Below are positions 9,707-16,803 of a stretch of 38,596 nucleotides of DNA, in pieces. Origin of the DNA: PGYR01 sp041675005 (GTDB lineage: Bacteria; Bacteroidota; Ignavibacteria; Kapaibacteriales; UBA2268); assembly GCA_041675005.1 (NCBI GenBank), contig JBAYUQ010000027.1:1-38596 (forward strand), given 5' to 3'. Position 1 is the stretch's first letter. Every line of letters begins with the position of its first letter. Made by a program: the position numbers and the translations under genes. The notes under the pieces were generated by a model. It did not search any database. It was given only the letters and a program-made list of their open reading frames with translations, and had not been told where the DNA came from.

Positions 9707-12310
9707 TTATCTATATATTGGGTCATCACGCTTTTCCAATTTTAAATCTTGTAACTGTGATGCCTTTATTCCAAATCTCAGGTAAAACCCTTGGTTTATC
9801 CCTGTCGGATACCACCTAACTGATAAATCCCAGCAGTGCATATCCTTTGTTATATTAACACTTGTATTTTCTAATTTTTGGTCTATCAAATCGTATAGAC
9901 CGTTTGCGTCAAATTTCCATGTCTCGGTCAGTTGGAATCTAATTCCTAAATTTAGGTTAACACTTCTGTCTATTCTTTCCTCAAAAGGTTGCGAATATCT
10001 GAAGTTTAATCCTAAAGTAACTGACCAAGGTACACTAATCGGCTGATAGCCAGCATTACACTCTCCGAATAAATCTCTGTCTTCTTCGTTGAGGTTCATT
10101 CTCCTTGAAAATCTATCACCTAAAGAACTTGTAGTCTCCGTAGAGTCAACGATATCATTATCTTCACCAAAACTATCAGCAACTTTTATCCCATCAGAAT
10201 CAAAACTTGTGCTTAATGATAGATTAAGATTTGTTAATCTAACTAATCCTTTATTATTTTCAAATAAAAATTTGTTAATTTTTTCTACACCTACTTTCTC
10301 ATTAGCGGCATTTTTTATGTCTGCTTCATCATATAGTGTGAAGTTCGCATTACCTGAAAAACTAACAAAACTAACTGCTGGCGTTCTGAATGATGTATTA
10401 ATATCACTCCAATTAAGTGAATCAGCAGCTACGTTATAATTCGTATTCAAGTTGAACTGCAATAGTTCCAAATTTTTATCTAAAGAGTCACCTGAAACTT
10501 TCGCTTCAAATCTATTCACCAAATTTATGCCAATATTCTGTTGCAAATTTGATGATGCGTGGCTTCCACCGTCCGCATCGAATTTACTATAAGTGATCTC
10601 TCTTTCTAATTTAGTATCATAATACGTGCCATAAAAATCATAGCTTTGGTCAGAAAAGTCTGGATTGATTCTATAACTTATAGTTGGTTCGAAAGTATGA
10701 CGAAGAGCCTTAAGTCCAGACTCACCAATATTTAGCATGCCGTATAGCCGAGTCTGTGCACTTACACCGTAGTTATAGTAGTACTCTGAGAAGAACCCTT
10801 GTTCGAAATCTTGCTCTATTTCTTCGGCCTCACTATTATACGAACGAGTCATTTTTCTGAAATAATTATTTACTCCAAAATTGAAACTCGGAGTAATATT
10901 GAAATGAAATAGTCTAGGTAAACTGAAGGTAATAGAAGGGGAATGACTCAAATATTTTCTTTCTTCACTTCTGAAAGTAGTGTCGGGTATCTCTAGTCCC
11001 AAATCTATGTTTTGTCTAGTCTGCTGAGTATAGTTCAGTCTAGAAGAATTTCTGAAAGTAACATCTTTGTCGAAGAGTTTGAATAGAGTTAAGTTCGGAA
11101 TACTATAAGTAACGGGGATGTTCTGTGTTTGCTCGTCAGTTATTATATTCTGTTCTCTATTGTACCCTGCAGATAAGTTAGAACCATTGTCGAAAGCCAT
11201 ACTATATGATGCGTTCGAGGTGATGGTTTGAGTTATCCTCTGATTTATATTAGCAGAGGTATTTCTATTGAAATCAGAAGACGAGAAGTTCAAGTTTGCA
11301 CTAATATTCTGATAAGGAGTTAAGTTTTGCCTGTGATCTAATGTGAATTTCCAAGCTGTTAAATACTCATCGTCAGTATTAAATCTAGTCTTTCCATATT
11401 CAAAGCTCGCACTTCCTGAATATTGATCTTTTACATTCCATCTCCCAGCAGTTCCTAATAGATATCCTCCTTTAGAGTAGAAATCAGTCGTGAATTGCAT
11501 ATCCCAGAACTCCGATGCCGCCCAATAGAATCCTAAATCGTCAAATATAACTCCTCTACCAGCTGAGAAAGCAAATGATGGGACCATCAGCCCAGATTGC
11601 CTACCACCTTTATTAGGGAAGAAAATACCGAATGGATAAATGAATACTGGAATATCTTCTACATAGAAGATAAGTGGGTCGATTAGGACTTTTTCTTTAT
11701 TCACTATTTTCATTTCAGGAGAACCGAAATAATAGTGGGGATGAGGTGCATCACACGTAGTGTAGAAACCATTCTCTATGAAAATATCAGTCTCATTGAT
11801 TCTCTTTATTCTCTCACCGAAGTAAAAGCCCTCGGTTATCTCCGTCTCTCCAGAGCTTATTATACCCTTTTTGGTCTTGAAATTAAAAGTTAGTTGTTTT
11901 GCGAAATACTCGTTCTCTTGCTGATTATATTTTGGGAATCCGTAGTATGTACCGTTGCTATCTTGTATAGCATAGGCCTCTAGATTAGATTTACCCAAAT
12001 CGAATAGAATAACCTCAGCTTCTAATTTATCAGTTCCATAGTCAACTTTGGCTCCTCCTCTAAGGCGAAGCATATTCCGACTTGGCATAAATACAGCACT
12101 ATCTTTGGCTGAGTATATTACCCTTTTTTCCAAATCAGAATCTATATCCAAATATAACTCGTCTGCTGTACTATCCGTGATTGTAGAATCAATGACAACT
12201 TTACTGCTGTCTTGATCTTGTGCAAGGGCATTAGTTCCAGATAGGCAACAGACTATCAGTACTATAAATAGTATTAATACATTGTTCTTCTGTAATGTAT
12301 CTATTGACAA
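9707..12310 (-). CDS. LptD-like LPS-assembly outer-membrane protein
   Basis: 867 residues. A signal peptide (VLILFIVLIVCCLSGTNALA) precedes an OstA/LptA-like N-terminal domain (about 60-210: MLRLRGGAKVDYGTD, NGFYTTCDAPHPHYYF, IDPLIFYVEDIPVFIYPFGI). A long beta-barrel region rich in alternating aromatic strands continues to the C-terminus. LptD inserts LPS into the outer leaflet, and this family is its Bacteroidota counterpart. The start is TTG at 12310, four bases after the DUF4292 stop: no in-frame ATG exists upstream because a stop intervenes, and the next Met would remove the signal peptide. No LptE-like partner was recognised, although the lipoprotein just upstream could play an accessory role. 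Confidence 0.82.
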   Translation of the reverse strand: MSIDTLQKNNVLILFIVLIVCCLSGTNALAQDQDSSKVVIDSTITDSTADELYLDIDSDLEKRVIYSAKDSAVFMPSRNMLRLRGGAKVDYGTDKLEAEVILFDLGKSNLEAYAIQDSNGTYYGFPKYNQQENEYFAKQLTFNFKTKKGIISSGETEITEGFYFGERIKRINETDIFIENGFYTTCDAPHPHYYFGSPEMKIVNKEKVLIDPLIFYVEDIPVFIYPFGIFFPNKGGRQSGLMVPSFAFSAGRGVIFDDLGFYWAASEFWDMQFTTDFYSKGGYLLGTAGRWNVKDQYSGSASFEYGKTRFNTDDEYLTAWKFTLDHRQNLTPYQNISANLNFSSSDFNRNTSANINQRITQTITSNASYSMAFDNGSNLSAGYNREQNIITDEQTQNIPVTYSIPNLTLFKLFDKDVTFRNSSRLNYTQQTRQNIDLGLEIPDTTFRSEERKYLSHSPSITFSLPRLFHFNITPSFNFGVNNYFRKMTRSYNSEAEEIEQDFEQGFFSEYYYNYGVSAQTRLYGMLNIGESGLKALRHTFEPTISYRINPDFSDQSYDFYGTYYDTKLEREITYSKFDADGGSHASSNLQQNIGINLVNRFEAKVSGDSLDKNLELLQFNLNTNYNVAADSLNWSDINTSFRTPAVSFVSFSGNANFTLYDEADIKNAANEKVGVEKINKFLFENNKGLVRLTNLNLSLSTSFDSDGIKVADSFGEDNDIVDSTETTSSLGDRFSRRMNLNEEDRDLFGECNAGYQPISVPWSVTLGLNFRYSQPFEERIDRSVNLNLGIRFQLTETWKFDANGLYDLIDQKLENTSVNITKDMHCWDLSVRWYPTGINQGFYLRFGIKASQLQDLKLEKRDDPIYR

Positions 12311-12314
12311 TGGT

Positions 12315-13061
12315 TTATAGCTTTATTTTCGTGACGTTACTTGGAATTGAAAAATTAAATCCTTTCTCAAATTTATCTATTGATTTTATCTCATCAAATC
12401 TGAACTTTACGCTTCCTTCTGTCTCTGGTATCAGAGCCGTTACTTTATGAGGCATATTTCGTTTGCCTACCATTTTGGGCTCTTCGAAAAAAACATTCAA
12501 AAGAAGAGTATTATCAGATGATTTCTGTTGATATTGAGTTATATAATTATCCTTTATATTATACTTGATATACTCTATGAACTCATCTTTGAAGTATCTA
12601 TAGTAAAGTATTTCTTTCTCGTTAGTGCCTTCTTTGTTGATTTTATAATCTAAATCGAAGTTCGGCTCATTTCTAAGTAGGGCTATCATATCATTATAAG
12701 AAAAACCAAATCGCATAGCTTTCACCATGTTCTCTTTTGTTGGTTCGCCATAGAATGCCTTGTTTTCTAATGCATTGTAAGCCATAAACGATAATGGATT
12801 AGCATATACTTTTGCTGCTGGGATTCCCATAAATGCTTTAAGTATCATAAGTACAGAATCGCTCGCAGCTGAATATATGTCTGTATTCAAACTCAGACTT
12901 TGACCATTCATATCAATATCTACTTTACCTGAGAACTCCAGATTTGCTGGGGTTATGCTGCGTAGTTTCTTGAATTCAGTGTTTAATTCGCTTTTCTTTT
13001 CACTAACCGATGAGCAACTATATAATAGTGATGCTATAAGAATAAATAATATCTTTTTCAT
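12315..13061 (-). CDS. DUF4292 lipoprotein (LolA/LolB-like fold)
   Basis: 248 residues. A lipoprotein signal ends in the lipobox LLYSC with C16 as the lipidated residue. The mature part resembles the DUF4292 family of Bacteroidota, predicted to share the LolA/LolB-type half-barrel: SGKVDIDMNGQSLSLN near the start, MILKAFMGIPAAKVYANP in the middle and FSIPSN at the end. It is the first gene of the operon with the LptD-like protein (4-base gap) and the receiver kinase. The placement suggests a periplasmic or outer-membrane role in lipid or lipoprotein handling, which is inferred rather than shown. Confidence 0.75.
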   Translation of the reverse strand: MKKILFILIASLLYSCSSVSEKKSELNTEFKKLRSITPANLEFSGKVDIDMNGQSLSLNTDIYSAASDSVLMILKAFMGIPAAKVYANPLSFMAYNALENKAFYGEPTKENMVKAMRFGFSYNDMIALLRNEPNFDLDYKINKEGTNEKEILYYRYFKDEFIEYIKYNIKDNYITQYQQKSSDNTLLLNVFFEEPKMVGKRNMPHKVTALIPETEGSVKFRFDEIKSIDKFEKGFNFSIPSNVTKIKL

Positions 13062-13067
13062 TTTTCG

Positions 13068-13075
13068 TAACTTTG
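13068..13075 (+). promoter_or_regulatory. Possible -7 box for the PTPS-folE operon
   Basis: TAACTTTG fits the Bacteroidota -7 consensus TAnnTTTG and would give a leader of about 70 bases before the ATG at 13154. No TTG element is found at a suitable distance upstream, so support is weak. Confidence 0.3.
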
Positions 13076-13089
13076 TTTAATTTGTTATT

Positions 13090-13097
13090 CAAATTTA
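13090..13097 (-). promoter_or_regulatory. Possible -7 box for the DUF4292-LptD-kinase operon
   Basis: On the minus strand the sequence is TAAATTTG, matching TAnnTTTG, about 30 bases before the start at 13061. No good -33 TTG is seen. An inverted repeat (TTACAG, 16 bases, CTGTAA; 13104-13131) lies just upstream of it. Confidence 0.35.
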
Positions 13098-13153
13098 CAA
13101 ATATTACAGGCATAATACCGTAATACTGTAAAAATTCAATTTAGGATTTAAAA

Positions 13154-13591
13154 ATGTTGTTTATTACCAAAAGTGTAGATTTCAGTGCTTCTCATAGATT
13201 GTTCAACCCTGAATGGGATTTTGCAAAGAATCAAGAAGTATATGATAAATGCAATAACCCGAACGGACACGGTCATAACTATGTATTAGAAGTTACTGTA
13301 AAGGGTAAACCTAACCCTAATACAGGATACGTTATAGACCTTAAAAAGTTGAAAGATATACTAGTTAAAAACGTACTTATACATTTAGATCATAAACATT
13401 TGAATGTAGATGTGGATTTTCTAAAAGGTGTTATACCTACAGTTGAGAATATCTCTGTACTGATATGGGATGTGATAAAGCCACATATTGCAGACGGGGA
13501 GCTATATAAGCTAAAACTATATGAAACACCTAACTCATGGGTGGAATACTTCGGCGAGCCAATAGAGATAAAGAGGTTCGAAAATGAGTAA
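13154..13591 (+). CDS. 6-pyruvoyltetrahydropterin synthase/QueD family enzyme
   Basis: 145 residues. The zinc ligands are H14 (SASHRLF), H39 and H41 (NGHGHNY). C33 precedes the HGH by five residues (C-x5-HGH), and the end carries YETPNSWVEY with the conserved Glu. This family converts 7,8-dihydroneopterin triphosphate either to 6-pyruvoyltetrahydropterin (PTPS) or to 6-carboxy-tetrahydropterin (QueD, queuosine pathway). The five-residue spacing after Cys is reported for the PTPS type, whereas typical bacterial QueD has three, so a PTPS-like activity is possible. It overlaps folE by eight bases, which supplies its substrate. Confidence 0.85.
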   Translation: MLFITKSVDFSASHRLFNPEWDFAKNQEVYDKCNNPNGHGHNYVLEVTVKGKPNPNTGYVIDLKKLKDILVKNVLIHLDHKHLNVDVDFLKGVIPTVENISVLIWDVIKPHIADGELYKLKLYETPNSWVEYFGEPIEIKRFENE

Positions 13592-14222
13592 TAGACTATT
13601 CGACGAAATACCGAGTTTTGATGCTAATGCAAATCAAGAGCTTTCGAAAGAAGAATTATTAGAAATGCGTATGCGGTTAGAACAGAAGTTTAGAGAAATA
13701 CAACAGATATTAAAAATAGACCCAAATGACCCAAACTCAACTGACACACCAGAGAGAATGGCGAAAATGTACGTCAATGAATTACTAGAAGGTAGATTCA
13801 ACAAACCACCGAAGCTAACTGTATTCCCAAATCGCTCTAAAGTGAACGACCTGGTAATATCCAAAGGGATAAAAGTGATGTCGCTTTGTTCGCACCACTG
13901 GCAACCAATTTCTGGATATGCTGCTATTGGGTATATACCCAAAGATAAAGTAATTGGTCTATCAAAGCTTACAAGAGTAACGGAATACTTTGCAAAAAGA
14001 GCCCAAATTCAAGAAGAACTCGGCGAGCAAATTGTCGATTTCCTACAAGACCTACTAGAGCCCAAAGCACTAGGTGTTGTAATAAGAGCAAAGCACTATT
14101 GCATGATTGCTCGTGGTGTATCTGCTGATGAGAGCCATTCGGAAATGGTGACTTCCGTTATGCGAGGACGACTGCTCTCTGACCTAAACCTAAGACAAGA
14201 ATTCTTGAGATTGATTGATTAG
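13584..14222 (+). CDS. folE: GTP cyclohydrolase I (FolE type)
   Basis: 212 residues. It converts GTP to 7,8-dihydroneopterin triphosphate, the first step of folate, biopterin or queuosine synthesis. Zinc ligands appear as C102 and H105 in LCSHHWQPISG and C173 in KHYCMIARG. GLSKLTRV, RAQIQEELGEQI and the C-terminal EFLRLI match the family, and length is normal. The usual CEHH is CSHH here: Ser103 replaces a Glu conserved in the E. coli enzyme. It starts with ATG inside the last codons of the PTPS gene (ATGAGTAA overlap), so the two are translationally coupled. Confidence 0.9.
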   Translation: MSNRLFDEIPSFDANANQELSKEELLEMRMRLEQKFREIQQILKIDPNDPNSTDTPERMAKMYVNELLEGRFNKPPKLTVFPNRSKVNDLVISKGIKVMSLCSHHWQPISGYAAIGYIPKDKVIGLSKLTRVTEYFAKRAQIQEELGEQIVDFLQDLLEPKALGVVIRAKHYCMIARGVSADESHSEMVTSVMRGRLLSDLNLRQEFLRLID

Positions 14223-14223
14223 G

Positions 14224-14751
14224 ATGGTAATTATAACCCACATAAGAGAATTATTATTGACAATAGCTTTACTGATTTTTGCCTCTAATGTGTTACAAAG
14301 TCAAACTAAGTTTGACCCAGATGACCTTATAAGGGTAACTGTATGCAATCCAGTGGTATCATATACTTTTTGCTGTATACCACTTTGGGAATATGACCGT
14401 ATGAATGATACATTAATTAGAGAAGATGTTATCATAGATACATTATACCCTCAAATGTTTATTGACATGGTTAACAAGAGTACTGATCCAAATAAAACTA
14501 TTTATTCTTATATTTCTTCGAATGATACATTAAACATTAATATAGTACAGTTTAAATACAAAAAATTATATGATAGAATAGAACCTCTTGAATATTTAAT
14601 TACAACCACATTTACCTTGACAGAATTGCCAGATATTAAATTCATAAACTTTGTATTTGAAGGGAGTTTGGAAATCTATAATAGAGTTTTAAATAGAGAA
14701 AAAGCTTTAGGTCTAATAGAAGAAATCAAGCAATTGAAGAAAACCCCATGA
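14224..14751 (+). CDS. Exported protein of unknown function
   Basis: 175 residues from the ATG at 14224, one base after the folE stop; a TTG three codons earlier is possible but less likely. The N-terminus has a hydrophobic signal-like segment (ELLLTIALLIFASNVLQSQ) with a plausible signal peptidase I site and no lipobox. The mature part is polar, with cysteines in VCNPVVSYTFCCIPLW and mixed helix and strand character; I do not recognise a family. It overlaps rnhB by four bases (ATGA), so it belongs to the PTPS-folE-rnhB operon. Its place there is probably organisational rather than functional. Confidence 0.65.
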   Translation: MVIITHIRELLLTIALLIFASNVLQSQTKFDPDDLIRVTVCNPVVSYTFCCIPLWEYDRMNDTLIREDVIIDTLYPQMFIDMVNKSTDPNKTIYSYISSNDTLNINIVQFKYKKLYDRIEPLEYLITTTFTLTELPDIKFINFVFEGSLEIYNRVLNREKALGLIEEIKQLKKTP

Positions 14752-15374
14752 CCACCCCAAACTTCGACTACGAAAACTTATATATAAATAATTACCCAAT
14801 AATAGCTGGGGTAGATGAAGCTGGTAGAGGTCCACTAGCTGGGCCAGTAGTCGCTGCCGCTGTTATATTCCACGAACAATTTGAAATACCAAAGCTGACC
14901 GATTCCAAGAAATTAGCAGAAAAGATAAGAGACGAGCTGTTTGATCAGATTACTTCAGACAAAAGAATATCTTATGGTATAGGCATAGTTGATGAAGCAA
15001 AAATTGATGAAATCAATATACTAAACGCTACTTATTTGGCAATGGAACTAGCTGTCAGTAAATTATCTGCACAGCCCAATATGCTACTAATAGACGGCAA
15101 CCGATTCAAATCTAGTAAATACCAATCATTCCTAACAATAGTAAAAGGCGACTCAAAGTCCTTCTCTATTGCTGCCGCTTCGATTATAGCGAAAGTAACT
15201 AGGGACAGGATGATGAAAGAATATCATGCCGAATTCCCCGAATATGGATTCGATAAACACAAGGGCTATGGCACTAAATCCCACTTTTCTGCTATAAAAA
15301 AATCCGGTAAGTGCCGGATTCATCGAAATAGTTTTCTTATCAAGTTTGATAATAGGGAAGAGGGGTTGTTTTAG
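14748..15374 (+). CDS. rnhB: Ribonuclease HII
   Basis: 208 residues, normal length. It cleaves RNA in RNA-DNA hybrids and at single ribonucleotides in DNA. The catalytic acidic residues are D23 and E24 in GVDEAGRGPLAGP, with LLIDGN and the SIAAASIIAKVTRDR helix following. The C-terminal motif is HKGYGTKSHFSAI. It begins with ATG overlapping the previous stop. A 7-bp inverted repeat (AATCCGG, six bases, CCGGATT) sits at 15301-15320 inside the coding sequence. The last 13 codons including the stop (15336-15374) are repeated exactly at 16011-16049. Confidence 0.94.
   Translation: MTTPNFDYENLYINNYPIIAGVDEAGRGPLAGPVVAAAVIFHEQFEIPKLTDSKKLAEKIRDELFDQITSDKRISYGIGIVDEAKIDEINILNATYLAMELAVSKLSAQPNMLLIDGNRFKSSKYQSFLTIVKGDSKSFSIAAASIIAKVTRDRMMKEYHAEFPEYGFDKHKGYGTKSHFSAIKKSGKCRIHRNSFLIKFDNREEGLF
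15336..15374. repeat. 39-bp direct repeat, copy 1 (end of rnhB)
   Basis: It begins CTTATCAAGTTTGATAATAG and ends TTGTTTTAG, and is identical over 39 bases to 16011-16049. It spans exactly the last 13 codons of rnhB. The two copies are 675 bases apart and enclose a segment with palindromic repeats and one small gene. Confidence 0.9.
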
Positions 15375-15398
15375 TGTTTTTAGCAAAATATCCGATTA

Positions 15399-15424
15399 GC
15401 CACATAGTGGCGAAATATCTGTAG
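15399..15424 (+). repeat. REP-like palindromic repeat, unit A
   Basis: The palindrome GCCACATAGTGGC is followed by the tail GAAATATCTGTAG. The reverse complement of unit D (15555-15580) matches it at 21 of 26 positions. Two of the differences form a compensatory A-T to C-G change inside the stem. Confidence 0.7.
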
Positions 15425-15449
15425 CCAAAGCAATCCACAACACCTGTAA

Positions 15450-15470
15450 GCCCCGTAGGGGTAAAATATT
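15450..15470 (+). repeat. REP-like palindromic repeat, unit B (short tail)
   Basis: GCCCCGTAGGGG followed by TAAAATATT. The palindrome and the AT-rich tail resemble unit A, but the CTGTAG end is missing. Confidence 0.6.
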
Positions 15471-15515
15471 AAAAAACATACTATTAATCTTCAACTCTTT
15501 CTAAATATATTATGT

Positions 15516-15530
15516 AGCCCCGCTGGGGCT
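15516..15530. repeat. REP-like palindrome, unit C
   Basis: AGCCCCGCTGGGGCT, a perfect 6-bp stem with a three-base loop, of the same GCCCC...GGGGC type as its neighbours. Confidence 0.6.
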
Positions 15531-15554
15531 TTGTTAGATTGTACAAGTTAATAG

Positions 15555-15580
15555 CTACAGATATAACGCCCCGATGGGGC
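15555..15580 (-). repeat. REP-like palindromic repeat, unit D (inverted)
   Basis: CTACAGATATAAC followed by GCCCCGATGGGGC. It is in inverted orientation relative to unit A, so A and D bracket units B and C as in a paired REP arrangement. Confidence 0.7.
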
Positions 15581-15587
15581 GAGTCCA

Positions 15588-15627
15588 CTCACATCTTTGG
15601 CGTGAGCCGTTTAAAGAAGGGAATGAT
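15588..15627. repeat. Degenerate copy of a CTTTGGCGTGA repeat, unit E
   Basis: CTCACATCTTTGGCGTGAG is followed by TTTAAAGAAGGGAATGATC. It parallels unit F at 16739-16797 (TCACGCCTTTGGCGTGA, then CTTAAAGAGGGGAATATCATC) but lacks the internal left arm of the second hairpin. Confidence 0.5.
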
Positions 15628-15637
15628 CGCTTATGAT

Positions 15638-15919
15638 TTATTTCAATCTTAATCTATGTGGACTAGTCTTGGGTACTCTTTCTATTAATTCCCTCGCTTC
15701 TAAATCAAGTTTAACCGAAACAACATACCATAGGACTTTTCCATCAAAAGTTTTACCAAGGTTTTCTTCTGCTAAATCAGATAATTCACTAAAAGATATC
15801 TCATTATGTTCAACTAGTGTTCGTAAAATGAAATCTTTTATAATATCATACTTTTTTTTGAGTATATTAACACCAGATTTCCCTTGAGGATGTTTAGTTA
15901 ATATTCGTTCGTCATCCAT
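15638..15919 (-). CDS. DUF6958-like small protein
   Basis: 93 residues (MDDERILTKHPQGKSGVNIL at the start, LDLEARELIERVPKTSPHRL at the end). The middle helices (FSELSDLAEENLGKTFDGK, VLWYVVSVKLDLEARELI) resemble small winged-helix proteins of the DUF6958 type, whose function is not known; I am moderately sure of the family. It is alone, on the opposite strand to rnhB, between the two copies of the 39-bp repeat, which suggests an acquired segment. No clear ribosome-binding site or promoter was seen. An 84-residue frame on the other strand (15633-15887) is taken as its shadow. Confidence 0.6.
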   Translation of the reverse strand: MDDERILTKHPQGKSGVNILKKKYDIIKDFILRTLVEHNEISFSELSDLAEENLGKTFDGKVLWYVVSVKLDLEARELIERVPKTSPHRLRLK

Positions 15920-16010
15920 AATAAATAAAATTAGTTTCTATATAAGTTTACATTTCGTCAATCTAAAGAAATTTAGTGATTTGTCAAAAATTCTACTGAT
16001 AGGCTTCTTA

Positions 16011-16049
16011 CTTATCAAGTTTGATAATAGGGAAGAGGGGTTGTTTTAG
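16011..16049. repeat. 39-bp direct repeat, copy 2
   Basis: Exact copy of the last 13 codons of rnhB, here not part of a gene. Sequence on either side differs from that around copy 1, so the duplication ends sharply at 39 bases. Confidence 0.9.
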
Positions 16050-16115
16050 ATAAGACGGTCTAGTGTATGAAGTGTAGTGGGGTTTAGCAACTTTGTTTTA
16101 TACACTTAGTTGTAC

Positions 16116-16598
16116 TTAGTAATCGAGTTTTATCAGAAGACCTATACAGATGAATGGGATAAGGTGAAAAATTGTTGTCACGTATATCAATAATTTGGGA
16201 ATTTGTTGCTTATTGAATTTTTTAAAGTGTGTTTTATAATTATCCTTTCTCCATAATAAAGTCTCGTTGAAGATTATTGAGGTTAATCCAGAAACTATGA
16301 GAATAGCAATTAAATTTAGTCCAAAAAGTATTTTAAGCGGTGTCATCAATAATATAATAACCCAAGTTAAACTCCATAACATCCATCTATACGCCCCGCC
16401 TGCTTCTCCATTTTTATCTGGATTGTTTTGCGGGATTAAATGCCATTTTTCAACAAGCTTAATTCTTTTTTCAGGAATCGGTAAAAGTTTCATTATCCAT
16501 ATTAGAGGTGTGATTATGAAGTTGTTGGACAACCAGTTCATTCCTCTTAGTGTAATATAGAATATATAGTTATAAAACTGCGAAATGGTCATTTTCAT
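16116..16598 (-). CDS. Small integral membrane protein of unknown function
   Basis: 160 residues with about four hydrophobic segments: FIITPLIWIMKLLPI (about 27-41), MLWSLTWVIILLMTPLKIL (about 73-91), LIAILIVSGLTSIIF (about 96-110) and LLIYVTTIFHLIPFICIGLL (about 136-155). A polar cytosolic-looking loop lies between the first two. I do not recognise the family. The gene stands alone between the rnhB-side repeat segment and the pepF terminator, and no ribosome-binding site is obvious. The antisense 97-residue frame (16267-16560) is less convincing because it has no coherent domain or signal. Confidence 0.55.
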   Translation of the reverse strand: MKMTISQFYNYIFYITLRGMNWLSNNFIITPLIWIMKLLPIPEKRIKLVEKWHLIPQNNPDKNGEAGGAYRWMLWSLTWVIILLMTPLKILFGLNLIAILIVSGLTSIIFNETLLWRKDNYKTHFKKFNKQQIPKLLIYVTTIFHLIPFICIGLLIKLDY

Positions 16599-16671
16599 TT
16601 ATTAAGCACATCATTTATATACAACCAATTTAAGAAATTCTTTATTTAAACTGAGTATTTATTTTAGGTAT

Positions 16672-16714
16672 AAAAAAACAGCCTAGAGAATATATTTTTC
16701 TACTTCGGCTGTTT
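16672..16714 (-). terminator. Rho-independent terminator after pepF
   Basis: On the minus strand AAACAGCC pairs with GGCTGTTT (8 bp), with an inner TAGA/TCTA pairing, and is followed by a run of seven T. It lies about 90 bases past the pepF stop, beyond repeat unit F, and would end the mscS-pepF transcript. Confidence 0.75.
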
Positions 16715-16738
16715 AAAAAGAGTATTATAAACACCCCG

Positions 16739-16797
16739 TCTCACGCCTTTGGCGTGATCCACCCCTCTTTCGCTACGCTTAAAGAGGGGAATATCAT
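16739..16797. repeat. Two-hairpin repeat, unit F
   Basis: TCACGCCTTTGGCGTGA (16741-16757) is a perfect 7-bp palindrome. CCCCTCTTT (16762-16770) and AAAGAGGGG (16781-16789) form a second, 9-bp stem. A degenerate copy lies at 15588-15627. It sits in the 205-base gap downstream of pepF. Confidence 0.65.
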
Positions 16798-16803
16798 CAA
16801 TTT

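Noticed and set aside
10089..10439. Plus-strand 116-residue frame
   Set aside because: Antisense to the LptD-like barrel; no ribosome-binding site or family pattern.
15399..15580. GCCCC...GGGGC units as a CRISPR array
   Set aside because: Units are short palindromes of different lengths, irregularly spaced and in both orientations, with no cas gene nearby.
16060..16109. Inverted repeat AGTGTAT/ATACACT as a terminator for the membrane protein gene
   Set aside because: The loop is over 30 bases and no T run follows, so a terminator is not supported.
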